Shown: in pieces, positions 15,914 to 27,431 of the stretch | Position numbering within the stretch: position 1 is the first letter of the stretch | Layout: every line of letters starts with the position of its first letter | Source: Streptomyces paludis | GTDB lineage: Bacteria; Actinomycetota; Actinomycetes; Streptomycetales; Streptomycetaceae | Assembly (NCBI RefSeq): GCF_003344965.1 | Contig: NZ_CP031194.1 | Span: forward strand, 3,906,001 to 3,970,000 | Reading direction: 5' to 3' | Length of the DNA: 64,000 nucleotides | The notes under the pieces: generated by a model | The model's input: the letters and a program-made list of their open reading frames with translations, nothing else | Database searches by the model: none | What the model was told of the DNA's origin: nothing | Made by a program: the position numbers and the translations under genes

Positions 15914-17320
15914 GTGAACAGCGTTCTGAATACCTTCGTGGACATCTTCCGCGAGCCATCCGTGATCATCGGACTGATCGCCCTGCTGGGGCTCGTACTC
16001 CAGCGCAAGTCCCTGTCGGACACCCTCAAGGGCACGATCAAGGCGTTTGTCGGCTTCCTGGTGCTGGCCGCCGGCGCGGGGGTGGTGTCCGACGCGCTGA
16101 CGCCGTTCGGCGAGATGTTCCAGCACGCCTTCGGTGTGCAGGGCGTCGTACCGAACAACGAGGCGATCGTCGGCAAGGTGCTGACGGACTACGGCTCGCA
16201 GGCCGCGTTGATCTTCTTCTTCGGCATGGTCGTCAATGTGCTGCTGGCGCGGTTCACCCGCTTCAAGTACATCTACATGTCCGGCCATGTCGCGCTCTAC
16301 CTCGCCGCGATGATCGCCGTCATCCTCATCGCCAACGGCTTCAGCACCTGGCAGGCGATCCTCTGGGGCGCCCTGGCGCAGGGCCTGGTCACCACGCTCT
16401 CCCCGGCCCTCGTACAGCCCTGGATGCGCAAGGTCACCAAGCAGGACAACGTGGCGCTCGGTCACACCGGCAACTTCGGTATCGCGACCAGCGGTCTGGT
16501 CGGCAAGCTGGTCGGTGACACGAAGAAGTCCACCGAGGACCTCAAGATCCCCAAGAACCTCGGCTTCCTCCGTGACACCACGGTCGTCATCGCGGTCTCG
16601 ATGGGCATCATCTACCTGCTGGTGACGCTGGTGGCGGGCCCGGGTTACGTCGAGTCCGAGCTGAGCGGCGGCCAGTGGTTCCTGCTGTGGGCGGTCATGC
16701 AGGCCGGTAAGTTCTCCGCGGGTGTGTTCATCATCCTGGCCGGTGTACGGGTCGTCCTCGCCGAGATCATCCCCGCCTTCAAGGGCATCTCCGAGAAGCT
16801 GGTCCCCAACGCCAAGCCCGCGCTCGACGTCCCGATCGTCTTCACCTTCGCCCCGAACGCGGTCCTGATCGGCTTCCTCGCCAGCTTCGTCGGCGGTCTG
16901 ATCGGGATGGGCATCCTGGTCGCGGTCGGCGGCACGATCATCATCCCCGGCATCGTCGCCCACTTCATGACGGGCGCCGCCTCCGGTGTCATCGGCAACG
17001 CGACGGGCGGCCGGCGCGGCGCGGTCCTGGGCGCCATGACCAACGGCCTGATGATCACCTTCCTCCCGCTCCTCGTCCTCCCCTTCCTGGGCGATGTCGG
17101 CCTCGCCAACTCCACCTTCTCCGACGCCGACTTCGGAGTCTCCGGCTTCCTCCTGGGCAGCGCGGTCCGCTGGGGCCACGCGGCGGTCATCATCCTGATC
17201 CTGGCCTCCCTGGTCGCGGTGGTCGTGGGCAGCGCGATCACCACGCGCAGAGAAACAGCGAAGGCGGCGGCGCAGCCAACGGACACGGACGACACCCCGG
17301 CCGAGCAGCCGGTGGCCTGA
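15914..17320 (+). CDS. PTS ascorbate-type IIC permease (UlaA/SgaT family)
   Basis: A 468-residue membrane protein with about ten to twelve hydrophobic helices. Family features include the N-terminal VDIFREPSVIIGLIALLGL, GHTGNFGIATSGLVGKLVG, and the C-terminal GASGVIGN-like stretch AASGVIGNATGGRRGAVLG. It translocates a sugar acid or polyol while the IIB cysteine phosphorylates it. The GTG at 15914 follows GAGAGG at a spacing of 10. UlaA transports L-ascorbate in enteric bacteria, but no ascorbate-pathway enzymes (UlaD/E/F/G) are nearby, so the substrate here is open. Confidence 0.9.
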   Translation: MNSVLNTFVDIFREPSVIIGLIALLGLVLQRKSLSDTLKGTIKAFVGFLVLAAGAGVVSDALTPFGEMFQHAFGVQGVVPNNEAIVGKVLTDYGSQAALIFFFGMVVNVLLARFTRFKYIYMSGHVALYLAAMIAVILIANGFSTWQAILWGALAQGLVTTLSPALVQPWMRKVTKQDNVALGHTGNFGIATSGLVGKLVGDTKKSTEDLKIPKNLGFLRDTTVVIAVSMGIIYLLVTLVAGPGYVESELSGGQWFLLWAVMQAGKFSAGVFIILAGVRVVLAEIIPAFKGISEKLVPNAKPALDVPIVFTFAPNAVLIGFLASFVGGLIGMGILVAVGGTIIIPGIVAHFMTGAASGVIGNATGGRRGAVLGAMTNGLMITFLPLLVLPFLGDVGLANSTFSDADFGVSGFLLGSAVRWGHAAVIILILASLVAVVVGSAITTRRETAKAAAQPTDTDDTPAEQPVA

Positions 17321-17389
17321 GCAACTGGTGTCCTGAGCGGCCGGCGGCCTGAGCGGCCAGCGGCCTGACACCATGCAGACGTAACGCCC

Positions 17390-17434
17390 GAGTGCGGGCC
17401 CCCTTTCCCTCTCTGGGGAAGGGGGCCCGCACTC
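17390..17434 (+). terminator. Strong terminator of the PTS operon
   Basis: A 16-bp perfect stem (17390-17405 with 17419-17434), extended by a further CCC/GGG step across one bulged base. It lies 69 bases after the IIC stop and ahead of the lipoprotein gene. Confidence 0.85.
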
Positions 17435-17458
17435 ACTTATCGCGGAGGGGCCACGTCC

Positions 17459-17986
17459 ATGACCACGTCTACGTCTACGTCTACGTCCACGACCACGGCG
17501 CGGCGCCGGGCATGGTTGCTTGGTTCGGCCTTTGTTTTCCTTCCCTTGCTGACGTCCTGCACCGCGGATTCCGGCACCGGTCCGGGTGAGAGCGAGGCGC
17601 CGCGGACGCCCCATGCATCCGTATCCGAAACCTCCTCCGCACAGGAGGAGAAGAAGCTCGGAGACCGGGCGCGTGCCGCGATCGAGGCCACGGCATCGGG
17701 AGAGAAACTGGTCGAATCGGGGCTGGAGCGCGTGACCGACGGCGCTCATACGCAGCCTTCGTTCAACAAGGACAAGAAGTACCGACTGACTGTGGTGTGC
17801 GTCGGGCACGGAAGCGTGGCGGTCACCTTCACGCCCACTGTCGGCATCCCGAAGAAGACCATCGCATGCGATGAATCCTTGGCCTCCGAACGATTCACGG
17901 TAGCGGAGACACAAATGGTCCGCTTCGACATTGTGGGTGGTGACGGGGCGTCAGGAATGGTCGCCTGGCGGATCGGTGAGATCTGA
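17459..17986 (+). CDS. Small lipoprotein of unknown function
   Basis: A 175-residue protein. An N-terminal TSTSTSTSTTT repeat and RRR are followed by a hydrophobic segment (AWLLGSAFVFLPL) and the lipobox LLTSC, so lipidation and anchoring outside the membrane are expected. A Ser/Thr/Glu-rich linker leads to a globular domain with two cysteines (VVCVGHG and KKTIACDES). The fold is not recognised. It lies immediately upstream of the prepilin-ADP-ribosyltransferase gene on the same strand, separated by a palindrome. It could be that toxin's immunity or assembly partner, but only position supports this. Confidence 0.8.
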   Translation: MTTSTSTSTSTTTARRRAWLLGSAFVFLPLLTSCTADSGTGPGESEAPRTPHASVSETSSAQEEKKLGDRARAAIEATASGEKLVESGLERVTDGAHTQPSFNKDKKYRLTVVCVGHGSVAVTFTPTVGIPKKTIACDESLASERFTVAETQMVRFDIVGGDGASGMVAWRIGEI

Positions 17987-18067
17987 CCGATACGTCGTCA
18001 AGGTCTCTCTTCACGCAAGACGGCCCTCGCTTTTTCGTGCGTGACGGGCCGTGTCGGGTGCGTGTTT

Positions 18068-18085
18068 GGGCCCACGTGTGGGCCC
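18068..18085 (+). terminator. Palindrome after the lipoprotein gene
   Basis: GGGCCCAC-GT-GTGGGCCC forms an 8-bp perfect stem about 80 bases after the lipoprotein stop. A weaker ACGGCCC/GGGCCGT pair lies just before it. Either could end the transcript before the toxin gene. Confidence 0.5.
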
Positions 18086-18134
18086 ACGGGCCCTGTCCTC
18101 CGGGGCGGGCAGGGCCTAACGTGCCGGAACGTAT

Positions 18135-21416
<3,282 letters not shown>

Positions 21417-21514
21417 GGGCGGCAACGGGGAGCCGGGGGAGGGGAGTTGGGGCACAGCTCCCCGGCTCCCCGCGCGGCGCGGGCGAGCAGACGATCGCGC
21501 CACGACCGACGGTA

Positions 21515-21549
21515 CGTACGTACGACACGTACGTACGACACGTACGGCA
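21515..21549. repeat. Tandem CGTACGTACGACA repeat
   Basis: Two exact 13-bp copies (21515-21527, 21528-21540) and a partial third lie between the toxin gene and the convergent reductase gene. The surroundings (21417-21597) hold no gene. The unit is built from TACG steps and can fold on itself. Confidence 0.8.
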
Positions 21550-21597
21550 CGAACCGGCGAAGCTGCCGCAGTGCGGGCCGGGCCGGGCCAGCGCGGC

Positions 21598-22224
21598 TCA
21601 GGCGGCGGGAAGTTCCGTAACGCCGAGGGCGAAGTCCCAGCCCCCCACCCCGTGGCGGGCGAGGCCCATCGTGAGCACACCCGCGCCCTCCAGCCAGTGC
21701 GCCATTTCCAGGCCACCGGCGTCCAACGGGCGCATTCCGAGGCTCCTGACGAACGCCTCCACACCGGCCTTGGCCTGCGCGTTGTCGCCGGCGATGAAGA
21801 TGTCGGGCCGGCCGTTCTCCAGGACATGACGGAAGACGGTGTTGAATCCCTTCACCACACTGGCGCCGGCCGGGGCCACCTTGGCGACTTCCCGCGCGAT
21901 CGAGGTGACCTCGCGGTGGGCCAGGCCGTCGGACGTGGCATTGAAGGGGTTGCTGATGTCGACGATGACCTTGCCCGCGAGGGCGTCTCCGTAGTGTGTG
22001 ACGGCCGGAACGACACCGTCGGACAACAGGGCGACGATGACGAGGTCCCCGGCCGGGACGGCGCCCCACTCTCCCGCCGTGGCGCCGCCGCCGAGAGCCT
22101 TGGCCAGGTCGGCGGACTTGGTGTGATCGCGGCCCATGACCTCGACGGTGTTGCCGCCGGCCAGCGCCAGTGTGCCGAGGGCGCGGGCCATGTTTCCCGT
22201 ACCGATGATGGTGATGCTGCGCAT
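21598..22224 (-). CDS. NADPH-dependent F420 reductase-like protein
   Basis: A 208-residue protein of the pfam03807 (F420 oxidoreductase) type. It has an N-terminal Rossmann motif ITIIGTGNMARALG, then VEVMGRDHTKS, KVIVDISNPFN and the VVKGFNT segment typical of the group. Such proteins move hydride between NADPH and coenzyme F420 or a related substrate. It lies 45 bases downstream of the truncated SDR gene on the same strand and was probably cotranscribed with it, so its promoter may have been lost with the deletion upstream. Confidence 0.85.
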   Translation of the reverse strand: MRSITIIGTGNMARALGTLALAGGNTVEVMGRDHTKSADLAKALGGGATAGEWGAVPAGDLVIVALLSDGVVPAVTHYGDALAGKVIVDISNPFNATSDGLAHREVTSIAREVAKVAPAGASVVKGFNTVFRHVLENGRPDIFIAGDNAQAKAGVEAFVRSLGMRPLDAGGLEMAHWLEGAGVLTMGLARHGVGGWDFALGVTELPAA

Positions 22225-22269
22225 GAGACGGTCCTCTTCCTCAACCTCTGTACCGGTGTGTCCGTCCGC

Positions 22270-22708
22270 TCAGATCACCGTGGTGCCGCCGTCGGTGGTC
22301 AGCTCCAGCCCGTTCACATAGCTTGAGTCGTCCGAGGCGAGGAACAGCGCGACCGCCGCGATCTCCTCGGGGCGGCCCATCGCGCCCCGCGGGATGAGGG
22401 ACTCGAACTGCCGCTTTGTCTCCTCGTCGAACAACTCCGCCTGCTTGGCTGTGGCGACCTGGCCGGGGGTCAGCACGTTCACCCGGATCCGCCGGTCCCT
22501 CAGCTCGTTCAGCCACACCCGGGCCCACGCCTGCTGCACGGCCTTGCTCCCCGCGTACACACTCCACCCGGGGAAGCCCTTGAGGGAGGCGTTCGACCCG
22601 GTCATGAAGACCGAGCCACCGTCGTTGAGCAGCGGCAACGCCTTCTGTACGGTGAACAGTGTGCCGCGCGCGTTCAGCGAGAACGCGCGATGGAACTGCT
22701 CCTCGGTG
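22270..22708 (-). pseudogene. SDR oxidoreductase, 5' end deleted
   Basis: The C-terminal ~145 residues of a short-chain dehydrogenase. It begins mid-protein at TEEQFHRAFSLNARGTLFTV, with the conserved Asn of that helix, and continues to the active-site WSVYAGSKAV (Tyr and Lys of YxxxK) and GRPEEIAAVALFLASD. The NAD-binding N-terminus (about 100 residues with TGxxxGIG) is absent. The homology stops near 22708, where a TetR gene in the opposite direction begins mid-protein. An in-frame stop lies just beyond the junction, so no intact enzyme can be made. Confidence 0.85.
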
Positions 22709-23242
22709 GCTCAGGGCATCAACCGCACCGGCATGGACCAACTCTGCGCAGTGGCCCAGGTCTCGAAGCGCACGGCCTACCAGCACTTCAGCGGCAAGGA
22801 CGACCTGGTCGCCGAGTATCTGCGCCGGTTCGACCCCGACGTCATGGCCGGCGTGTTCGACCGTACGGACCTCACCCCCCGCGAACGGCTCCTCGCCGTC
22901 TTCGAGGTCCCCACGTCCGGCCCGGAGGAACTCACGCCCCTGTGCCCCTACATCGCGGCGACCGTCGAGATCCACGACCCCGAACACCCCGCGTCCCAAT
23001 ACGCGCGCGACTACAAACTCGCCATCGCCGCACGGCTCGCCGAAACCGCCCGCGAAGCCGGCGCCCCCCACCCCGAACAACTCGGCGAACAACTGGCGTT
23101 GCTCCTCGACGGCGCCTCCGCCCGCACCCGAGTCCTCAACGCCGAATCCTTCCCCACCGCCGCCGCCATCGCCACCATCCTCATCAACAACGCCCTCCCC
23201 ACACCACCCTGGCCCCAGAAAAGCAAAACCACAACGGCGTGA
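22709..23242 (+). pseudogene. TetR-family regulator, 5' end deleted
   Basis: The homology begins at AQGINRTGMDQLCAVAQVSK, the second half of a TetR helix-turn-helix (recognition helix VSKRTAYQHF), and continues through a normal ligand-binding region to its stop. The first ~25-30 residues are missing, cut at the same point as the divergent SDR gene. A shorter product could start at the ATG at 22733 but would lack part of the DNA-binding domain. The junction probably arose by deletion between two divergent genes. Confidence 0.8.
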
Positions 23243-23303
23243 CCCTTGCCGCCGCCCCTTCCGGCGTGCGACCGCCCCTTCCGCCCCGCTGCTCAGTAGT
23301 AGT

Positions 23304-24353
23304 TCAGTAGTCCTCGGGGATGACTACCGTGGGGCAGCTGTATTGCTTTCCGGCTGAATCGATGTAGGACTGAAACAGCGCTCGATGTGCTTCGGCGTAG
23401 GACTTCTTGTCCTGGTCCAGCAATATTCTTGAATATTCTGGATAGAACCTCATTCCAAAGTACACATCGACTCCAGCACAGTTCAATACCATCCTGCCGT
23501 CGTGGATCCGTCCGACTTTCTTGGGAAGGTCCGAGAGCGAGTCCATGTTCTTGACGTTTTCGACTATGTTTGGATCGGTGCTGACTGCGAAGGATGTCTT
23601 CAGTTCGCCCGGGCCTCGGAAATGCAAATCACAGGCCCATGACTTTGAGTTTCTGTCGCCGTATTGTTCCGATCCTGGCTTGGCCTTGTTGTTTACGAAG
23701 ACGCTCCCGGGAAGCTTGAAACCTTCGATTCCGCATGCATTGTCTGAATCGGTATCGCTGTCGGAACTTTCGGGATGGGAGAGTTGAGGAGCGTCCGTCA
23801 GCTTGATGTCTGGACAGCCCGCTGCGGAAGACTTGTTCTGAGCAAAATGCAGGAGAATCCTGGCCAGGTCCTCCCGGCCGGACGTACCCTCCTCCATTTT
23901 CACCTGGACCGTTCTGACTCTTTCTCGCGTGGGCGTGGCCGGCTCCGATGTATCCCAGCAGGAGTTCGGGAGGATTATCCATCCTCGGGTGTCCGAGACC
24001 GCTCCAGATATTTCACCAGAGAAATAAGACATGGTTGACGGTTCCTTCCAGACGTTTGTCTGGAATTGGAAATCCGGATAATCGAGCGAGGTTGCGAACG
24101 AGATTCGAGCATCAGTCGATCCGCTGAATCTACTTGTTCGCTCAATTGTGCAACTCGGAGGGTTGACGGCGGAGATACGGCCTCGCGTGTCGAGTGTAGA
24201 CTCCAGATCGGGCAAGGAGACTTGCCCGTCGCAGAAGTCGGATTTCCCAAGAATATTCGTGTCCGACCAGAGGAACATTCCGGCGGTTGCCGCGACTGAG
24301 CCTGCCAGGAAAATGGCGACGACTTTCTTTCTGGATATGTGCATCTTCGGCAA
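23304..24353 (-). CDS. Membrane-anchored extracytoplasmic protein, unknown function
   Basis: A 349-residue protein, not recognised. A short basic N-terminus (MHISRKK) and one hydrophobic helix (VVAIFLAGSVAATAGMFLW) suggest an uncleaved anchor with the rest outside the membrane. Six or more cysteines in the outer part (FCDGQ, PSCTIE, NSCWD, AGCPD, NACGIE, WACD) may form disulfides. GC content is clearly lower than in surrounding genes, with many AT-ending codons, which points to transfer. It starts 34 bases after the DUF6571 stop on the same strand, the position expected for an immunity or partner protein. The start is TTG at 24353 (GAGAGG 6 bases upstream) or ATG at 24344. Confidence 0.75.
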   Translation of the reverse strand: MPKMHISRKKVVAIFLAGSVAATAGMFLWSDTNILGKSDFCDGQVSLPDLESTLDTRGRISAVNPPSCTIERTSRFSGSTDARISFATSLDYPDFQFQTNVWKEPSTMSYFSGEISGAVSDTRGWIILPNSCWDTSEPATPTRERVRTVQVKMEEGTSGREDLARILLHFAQNKSSAAGCPDIKLTDAPQLSHPESSDSDTDSDNACGIEGFKLPGSVFVNNKAKPGSEQYGDRNSKSWACDLHFRGPGELKTSFAVSTDPNIVENVKNMDSLSDLPKKVGRIHDGRMVLNCAGVDVYFGMRFYPEYSRILLDQDKKSYAEAHRALFQSYIDSAGKQYSCPTVVIPEDY

Positions 24354-24387
24354 GGTGGGCCTCTCTGTTGTTGTCGTCGTTCTTTGG

Positions 24388-26763
24388 TTAGGGCTGCACC
24401 AGCGCCGAATAGGCCGCTGCGCGCCCCTTCGTGTAGCTCTGACCCGCCTCGCCTATGGCATCCGCCAGCGTGGACTTATCGATATTATTGGCATTGCCCC
24501 ATTTCTCGAAGTAATTCTCAAGGGCGTCCTCTGCGCTGTCGTTAAGATCACTCAGTCGGCCTCTGGCGAGCATTCCCTGCTCAGCGGAGACAGCCGACTG
24601 CCATTCATTCAAACCGATGTCGAGCGTTCGTTGCGCAGCATCCCCGAAGAAGGGTATGGCTCCTATTATCACTCCGCCGGCGTGATAGCCGTAGAACCGA
24701 ATGTCGCTCGCATTCGACGTTACGTCATCGCCGGAAATAAGTGCTAGATCGCCACCGAGGGACGTGAGTGCTCCGTAAACCTCGCCAACCCTCCTTGCGC
24801 GGATCCTGAGAGCTGCTTCATCCGAGTAGTCCTCGGTGCTGAGCTGCTCGGTCATATAGCCTTGTTGGGCCTGGTAGAGAAGATCGAAATTTCTTGACTC
24901 CTCGGATCCAGCAGGAACATCCGAGAGGCCGCGCATAATTCTTAGTATGCTGCCTCTGCTATTTTGAATCTTTGACTCGGTTCCGTCCGACAGTTCAGTT
25001 TCGTGGCCTGCCTTGCGTGCTGCTCCTTCACCTGTAATGATTTCGACCGTGTCCGGTGCATATGAAGCAAGGGCTCGCGCGAGTGGGTCTCGAAGATTCG
25101 CATATTCATCGCTTTTGAGAAGTGCGTCCCCTCTTCCGGGTTGGCTATTGTTTCCCTTTGTCCCCTGGGCGTCGCCGTAGTCAATGAGGTTGATTGTCTC
25201 GTGCATGATGCGAGCTTCTGCTTCGGAGTGACGGCCGAAGCGCTCGCCGGGAGCCCCTGACTCGGTTCCCCGGGTAGCTGCTTCCAGGGCCTGTCCCAAG
25301 CCTGCGCGCACGTCTTTTTCAAAGAGGTGATGTGAGCTGGTTATCTCGGAATTTCCCATCCATTGAGTCGTTTTCACCGTATCCCAGTCGCGATCCTTCA
25401 GCAGATGCTCCAGACGGCCGTTTCCGCCATCGGCCGCAGAATCGAGGTATCCGGTGGCCGCCTCAGGGTTTTTGCTCATGAGTCCAAGAATTCCGTCGAC
25501 CGGGTCGTTGGCGAACCAGCCGTCATCCTTCCCCTCGAAGCGACCGTAGAGCTTCCAGATGTTCTTGTCCTTCTTTTCCGCGTCAATCATGTCGTCAGCG
25601 ATGTCGCCGAGGAACTGCGGAGAGTAGCCGCTCCCTTCTTGCATGAGAGTGACAAGGCTCTGATATCCGTTTACCTGTTGATCGTGGCCATATTTGCTGA
25701 CATTCTTGGGCACCTTGTTCCCCGCCGCATCGAGGTCGTACCTTTCGGTGCCGGCCTTTTTGAGGCCCTCTCGCCACTCGTTATAGAATTTTGCGTCAGA
25801 AGTTCTGGACCATGCGGCGAATGATTTTTCGTAACCCTCGGTCCCATACTTGTAGGGCTTTGAATTCCCTTTTGAGTCCTCGTATGTGAAATTTGGTACA
25901 TGCGTGGCGGTGGCCAAGGTTGTGGCCAAGCCTTTTCCTAGATCGCGGTACGCCTCCCTGGTTCCTGCCTTTCCGGAATGCGAAAAATTGCTCATTTGGT
26001 TACTAAATTTTATGACATTCGAGGGTCCCAAGGTGCTGAGGAAGGATTGCGAGAATTCCTTGTTGGTTGCGTTGTCGCGGAAGACTCGCTGGAGTTCGGC
26101 CAGTTCTGCTGGGGAGATTTTCTCGCCCGCGTTGAGGCGGGTGGCGATGTTGGCGGCGTTCTCGGCTTCGTAGAGTTCGATGTCGCCCTTGGCGTGGCCG
26201 TTGAAGCCGGTGCCTAGGGTGTCGTCGTTGGGGTCGCCTATGGAGTCCAGGGTGACGGCTTCGAGGGCGAGTTTGACGCCCTGGTCGTGGTCGGTGACAG
26301 CGCGGACGATGTCGTGGATGCGGTCTGTCCAGGGCTGGGTCAGGCTCTGGACGTATCCGGGCTCGTGGCGCAGGGCGTTGCGTTCGCCCTCGGTGAGTTT
26401 GGTGTGGTCGACCGTGACGGTGCCCTGCTCCGAGACGTTCATACCGGCGGCTATGGCCGCGTCACGGGCCGCTGTGAGGTTCTTCCTGAGTGCGATGAAC
26501 TGCGTATGGGCATCGCGCAGGAGGGAGCCCGTCGCTTTGGCCTGGGTCTGGGCCGCCTGGTACTCGTAGCGGGTCGCGGCGAAGTTGGTGTGGGCCGCGA
26601 TCGCGCTGTCACCGATCCAGTGGGGGCCCATGGTGATCTTCTGGACGCTGTCGCGGTAGCTGCCCTCCACCTTCTTGAACTCGCCTGCCATCTCCTCCCA
26701 CTTGGCCGCGGCGGTGGTGAGATGGCCGTAGTTCATCGTCATGATGTCGTAGTAGCTCAGCAT
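24388..26763 (-). CDS. DUF6571 family protein, type VII secretion-like cargo
   Basis: A 791-residue protein of the large DUF6571 family seen in streptomycetes. The N-terminal ~200 residues form a helical WXG/LXG-like region (TAAAKWEEMAGEFKKVEGSY, WIGDSAIAAHTNFAATRYEY, ATGSLLRDAHTQF). The C-terminal part is unlike any domain I recognise and ends in helices around EDALENYFEKWGN. GC content is normal for the first ~700 bases of the gene and drops sharply after about 26060, so the C-terminal two thirds look acquired. It lies between a WXG/EspC-like gene and a membrane-anchored protein. An effector role is inferred. The ATG follows GGGGGA at a spacing of 8. Confidence 0.8.
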   Translation of the reverse strand: MLSYYDIMTMNYGHLTTAAAKWEEMAGEFKKVEGSYRDSVQKITMGPHWIGDSAIAAHTNFAATRYEYQAAQTQAKATGSLLRDAHTQFIALRKNLTAARDAAIAAGMNVSEQGTVTVDHTKLTEGERNALRHEPGYVQSLTQPWTDRIHDIVRAVTDHDQGVKLALEAVTLDSIGDPNDDTLGTGFNGHAKGDIELYEAENAANIATRLNAGEKISPAELAELQRVFRDNATNKEFSQSFLSTLGPSNVIKFSNQMSNFSHSGKAGTREAYRDLGKGLATTLATATHVPNFTYEDSKGNSKPYKYGTEGYEKSFAAWSRTSDAKFYNEWREGLKKAGTERYDLDAAGNKVPKNVSKYGHDQQVNGYQSLVTLMQEGSGYSPQFLGDIADDMIDAEKKDKNIWKLYGRFEGKDDGWFANDPVDGILGLMSKNPEAATGYLDSAADGGNGRLEHLLKDRDWDTVKTTQWMGNSEITSSHHLFEKDVRAGLGQALEAATRGTESGAPGERFGRHSEAEARIMHETINLIDYGDAQGTKGNNSQPGRGDALLKSDEYANLRDPLARALASYAPDTVEIITGEGAARKAGHETELSDGTESKIQNSRGSILRIMRGLSDVPAGSEESRNFDLLYQAQQGYMTEQLSTEDYSDEAALRIRARRVGEVYGALTSLGGDLALISGDDVTSNASDIRFYGYHAGGVIIGAIPFFGDAAQRTLDIGLNEWQSAVSAEQGMLARGRLSDLNDSAEDALENYFEKWGNANNIDKSTLADAIGEAGQSYTKGRAAAYSALVQP

Positions 26764-26858
26764 GTGAATATCCCCCGCAAAAGCGCGGCTTCGGCCGCTG
26801 GGTGCTGTTGTGGTGCTGTTTTGGTGTGCGTGTGTACGTGTGTGCGTGTGTGGGGGTG

Positions 26859-27239
26859 TCAGTATTCGTTGAACGGTGAGTTCACGGGGATGGCGTTGAT
26901 CTGCGACCTTGGCAGGAGGTCGGCGCCCTGGAGGTCCCCTGCCGCGCGCAGGAGTTTGCCTTCTTCTCCCTGAAGGCGGTCTGTGAGGGTCTTGACCTGG
27001 GCCTCCCAGGTCTCCTGAACTTTCTTGAGCCCGGCGCCGGTGTCCCAGCCGCCGAAGGCGGATCCGGCCTTCGCGGTGCTCTCGTGGGCGTGGTCGCCTG
27101 CCTTCTTGGTGTCTCCCAGCAGGGTGTTTCTGATGGCCGCCGCCGCGGCTCGCTTCTCGGCCGGGGTCGAGACGAGGCTCGGGGTGCCCGGGCCGGCCCG
27201 CAGTTCGGGCTGTTCTGGCTTTTCGTTGTCAAAGGCCAT
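26859..27239 (-). CDS. WXG100/EspC-like small protein
   Basis: A 126-residue protein predicted as a helical hairpin: helix (AEKRAAAAAIRNTLLGDTKK), turn with FGGWDTG, helix (LKKVQETWEAQVKTLTDRL). This resembles ESX/EspC-family secretion partners, which carry a W-x-x/T-G turn. It is the first gene of the trio, with AGGAGGG before its ATG and 95 bases to the DUF6571 gene. No ESX core genes (EccC, EccD) lie in this window, so any secretion machinery must be elsewhere. Function is inferred. Confidence 0.7.
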   Translation of the reverse strand: MAFDNEKPEQPELRAGPGTPSLVSTPAEKRAAAAAIRNTLLGDTKKAGDHAHESTAKAGSAFGGWDTGAGLKKVQETWEAQVKTLTDRLQGEEGKLLRAAGDLQGADLLPRSQINAIPVNSPFNEY

Positions 27240-27318
27240 ATTTTGCCCTCCTGTTGTGGTTGCTGGGTTGGGATTTAGTTTGCCATGGGGAACTTTTGGG
27301 GCTCGGGCATGGGGAAGC

Positions 27319-27341
27319 GCCGCTGCCCTTGGGGCAGCGGC
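27319..27341 (-). terminator. Hairpin terminator after the TetR gene
   Basis: A 10-bp stem GCCGCTGCCC/GGGCAGCGGC with a 3-base loop. The 24 bases ending in its left arm (27305-27328) recur in nearly the same form at 33710-33732, where they form another terminator. Confidence 0.6.
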
Positions 27342-27431
27342 TGTGACACGGGCGAGGAGAAGCGGCTCAAGGAGCTGCTCGACAGGCAGTCAAGGACGAG
27401 CAGAAGGGGCCGAGGCCGGGGCGGCGGCCGT
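27331..27431 (+). pseudogene. Decayed fragment of a second toxin coiled coil
   Basis: This stretch matches the coiled-coil end of the ADP-ribosyltransferase gene. CDTGEEKRLKELLD here equals CDTDEEKRLKELLD at about 20757-20800. After a one-base loss it continues (in the shifted frame) as AVKDEQKGPRP against AKDKQKGPKP at about 20922-20950. The middle of the coil is missing. No start, stalk or catalytic domain remains. It shows that a paralogous toxin gene once lay here, beside the type VII-like trio. Confidence 0.65.

Noticed and set aside
22241..23092. A 283-residue minus-strand protein across the same junction
   Set aside because: It is a shadow of the TetR remnant joined to an off-frame reading of the SDR remnant.
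22394..23242. A single 282-residue plus-strand protein across the SDR/TetR junction
   Set aside because: The first ~105 codons are antisense to SDR coding sequence; only the later part is TetR-like.
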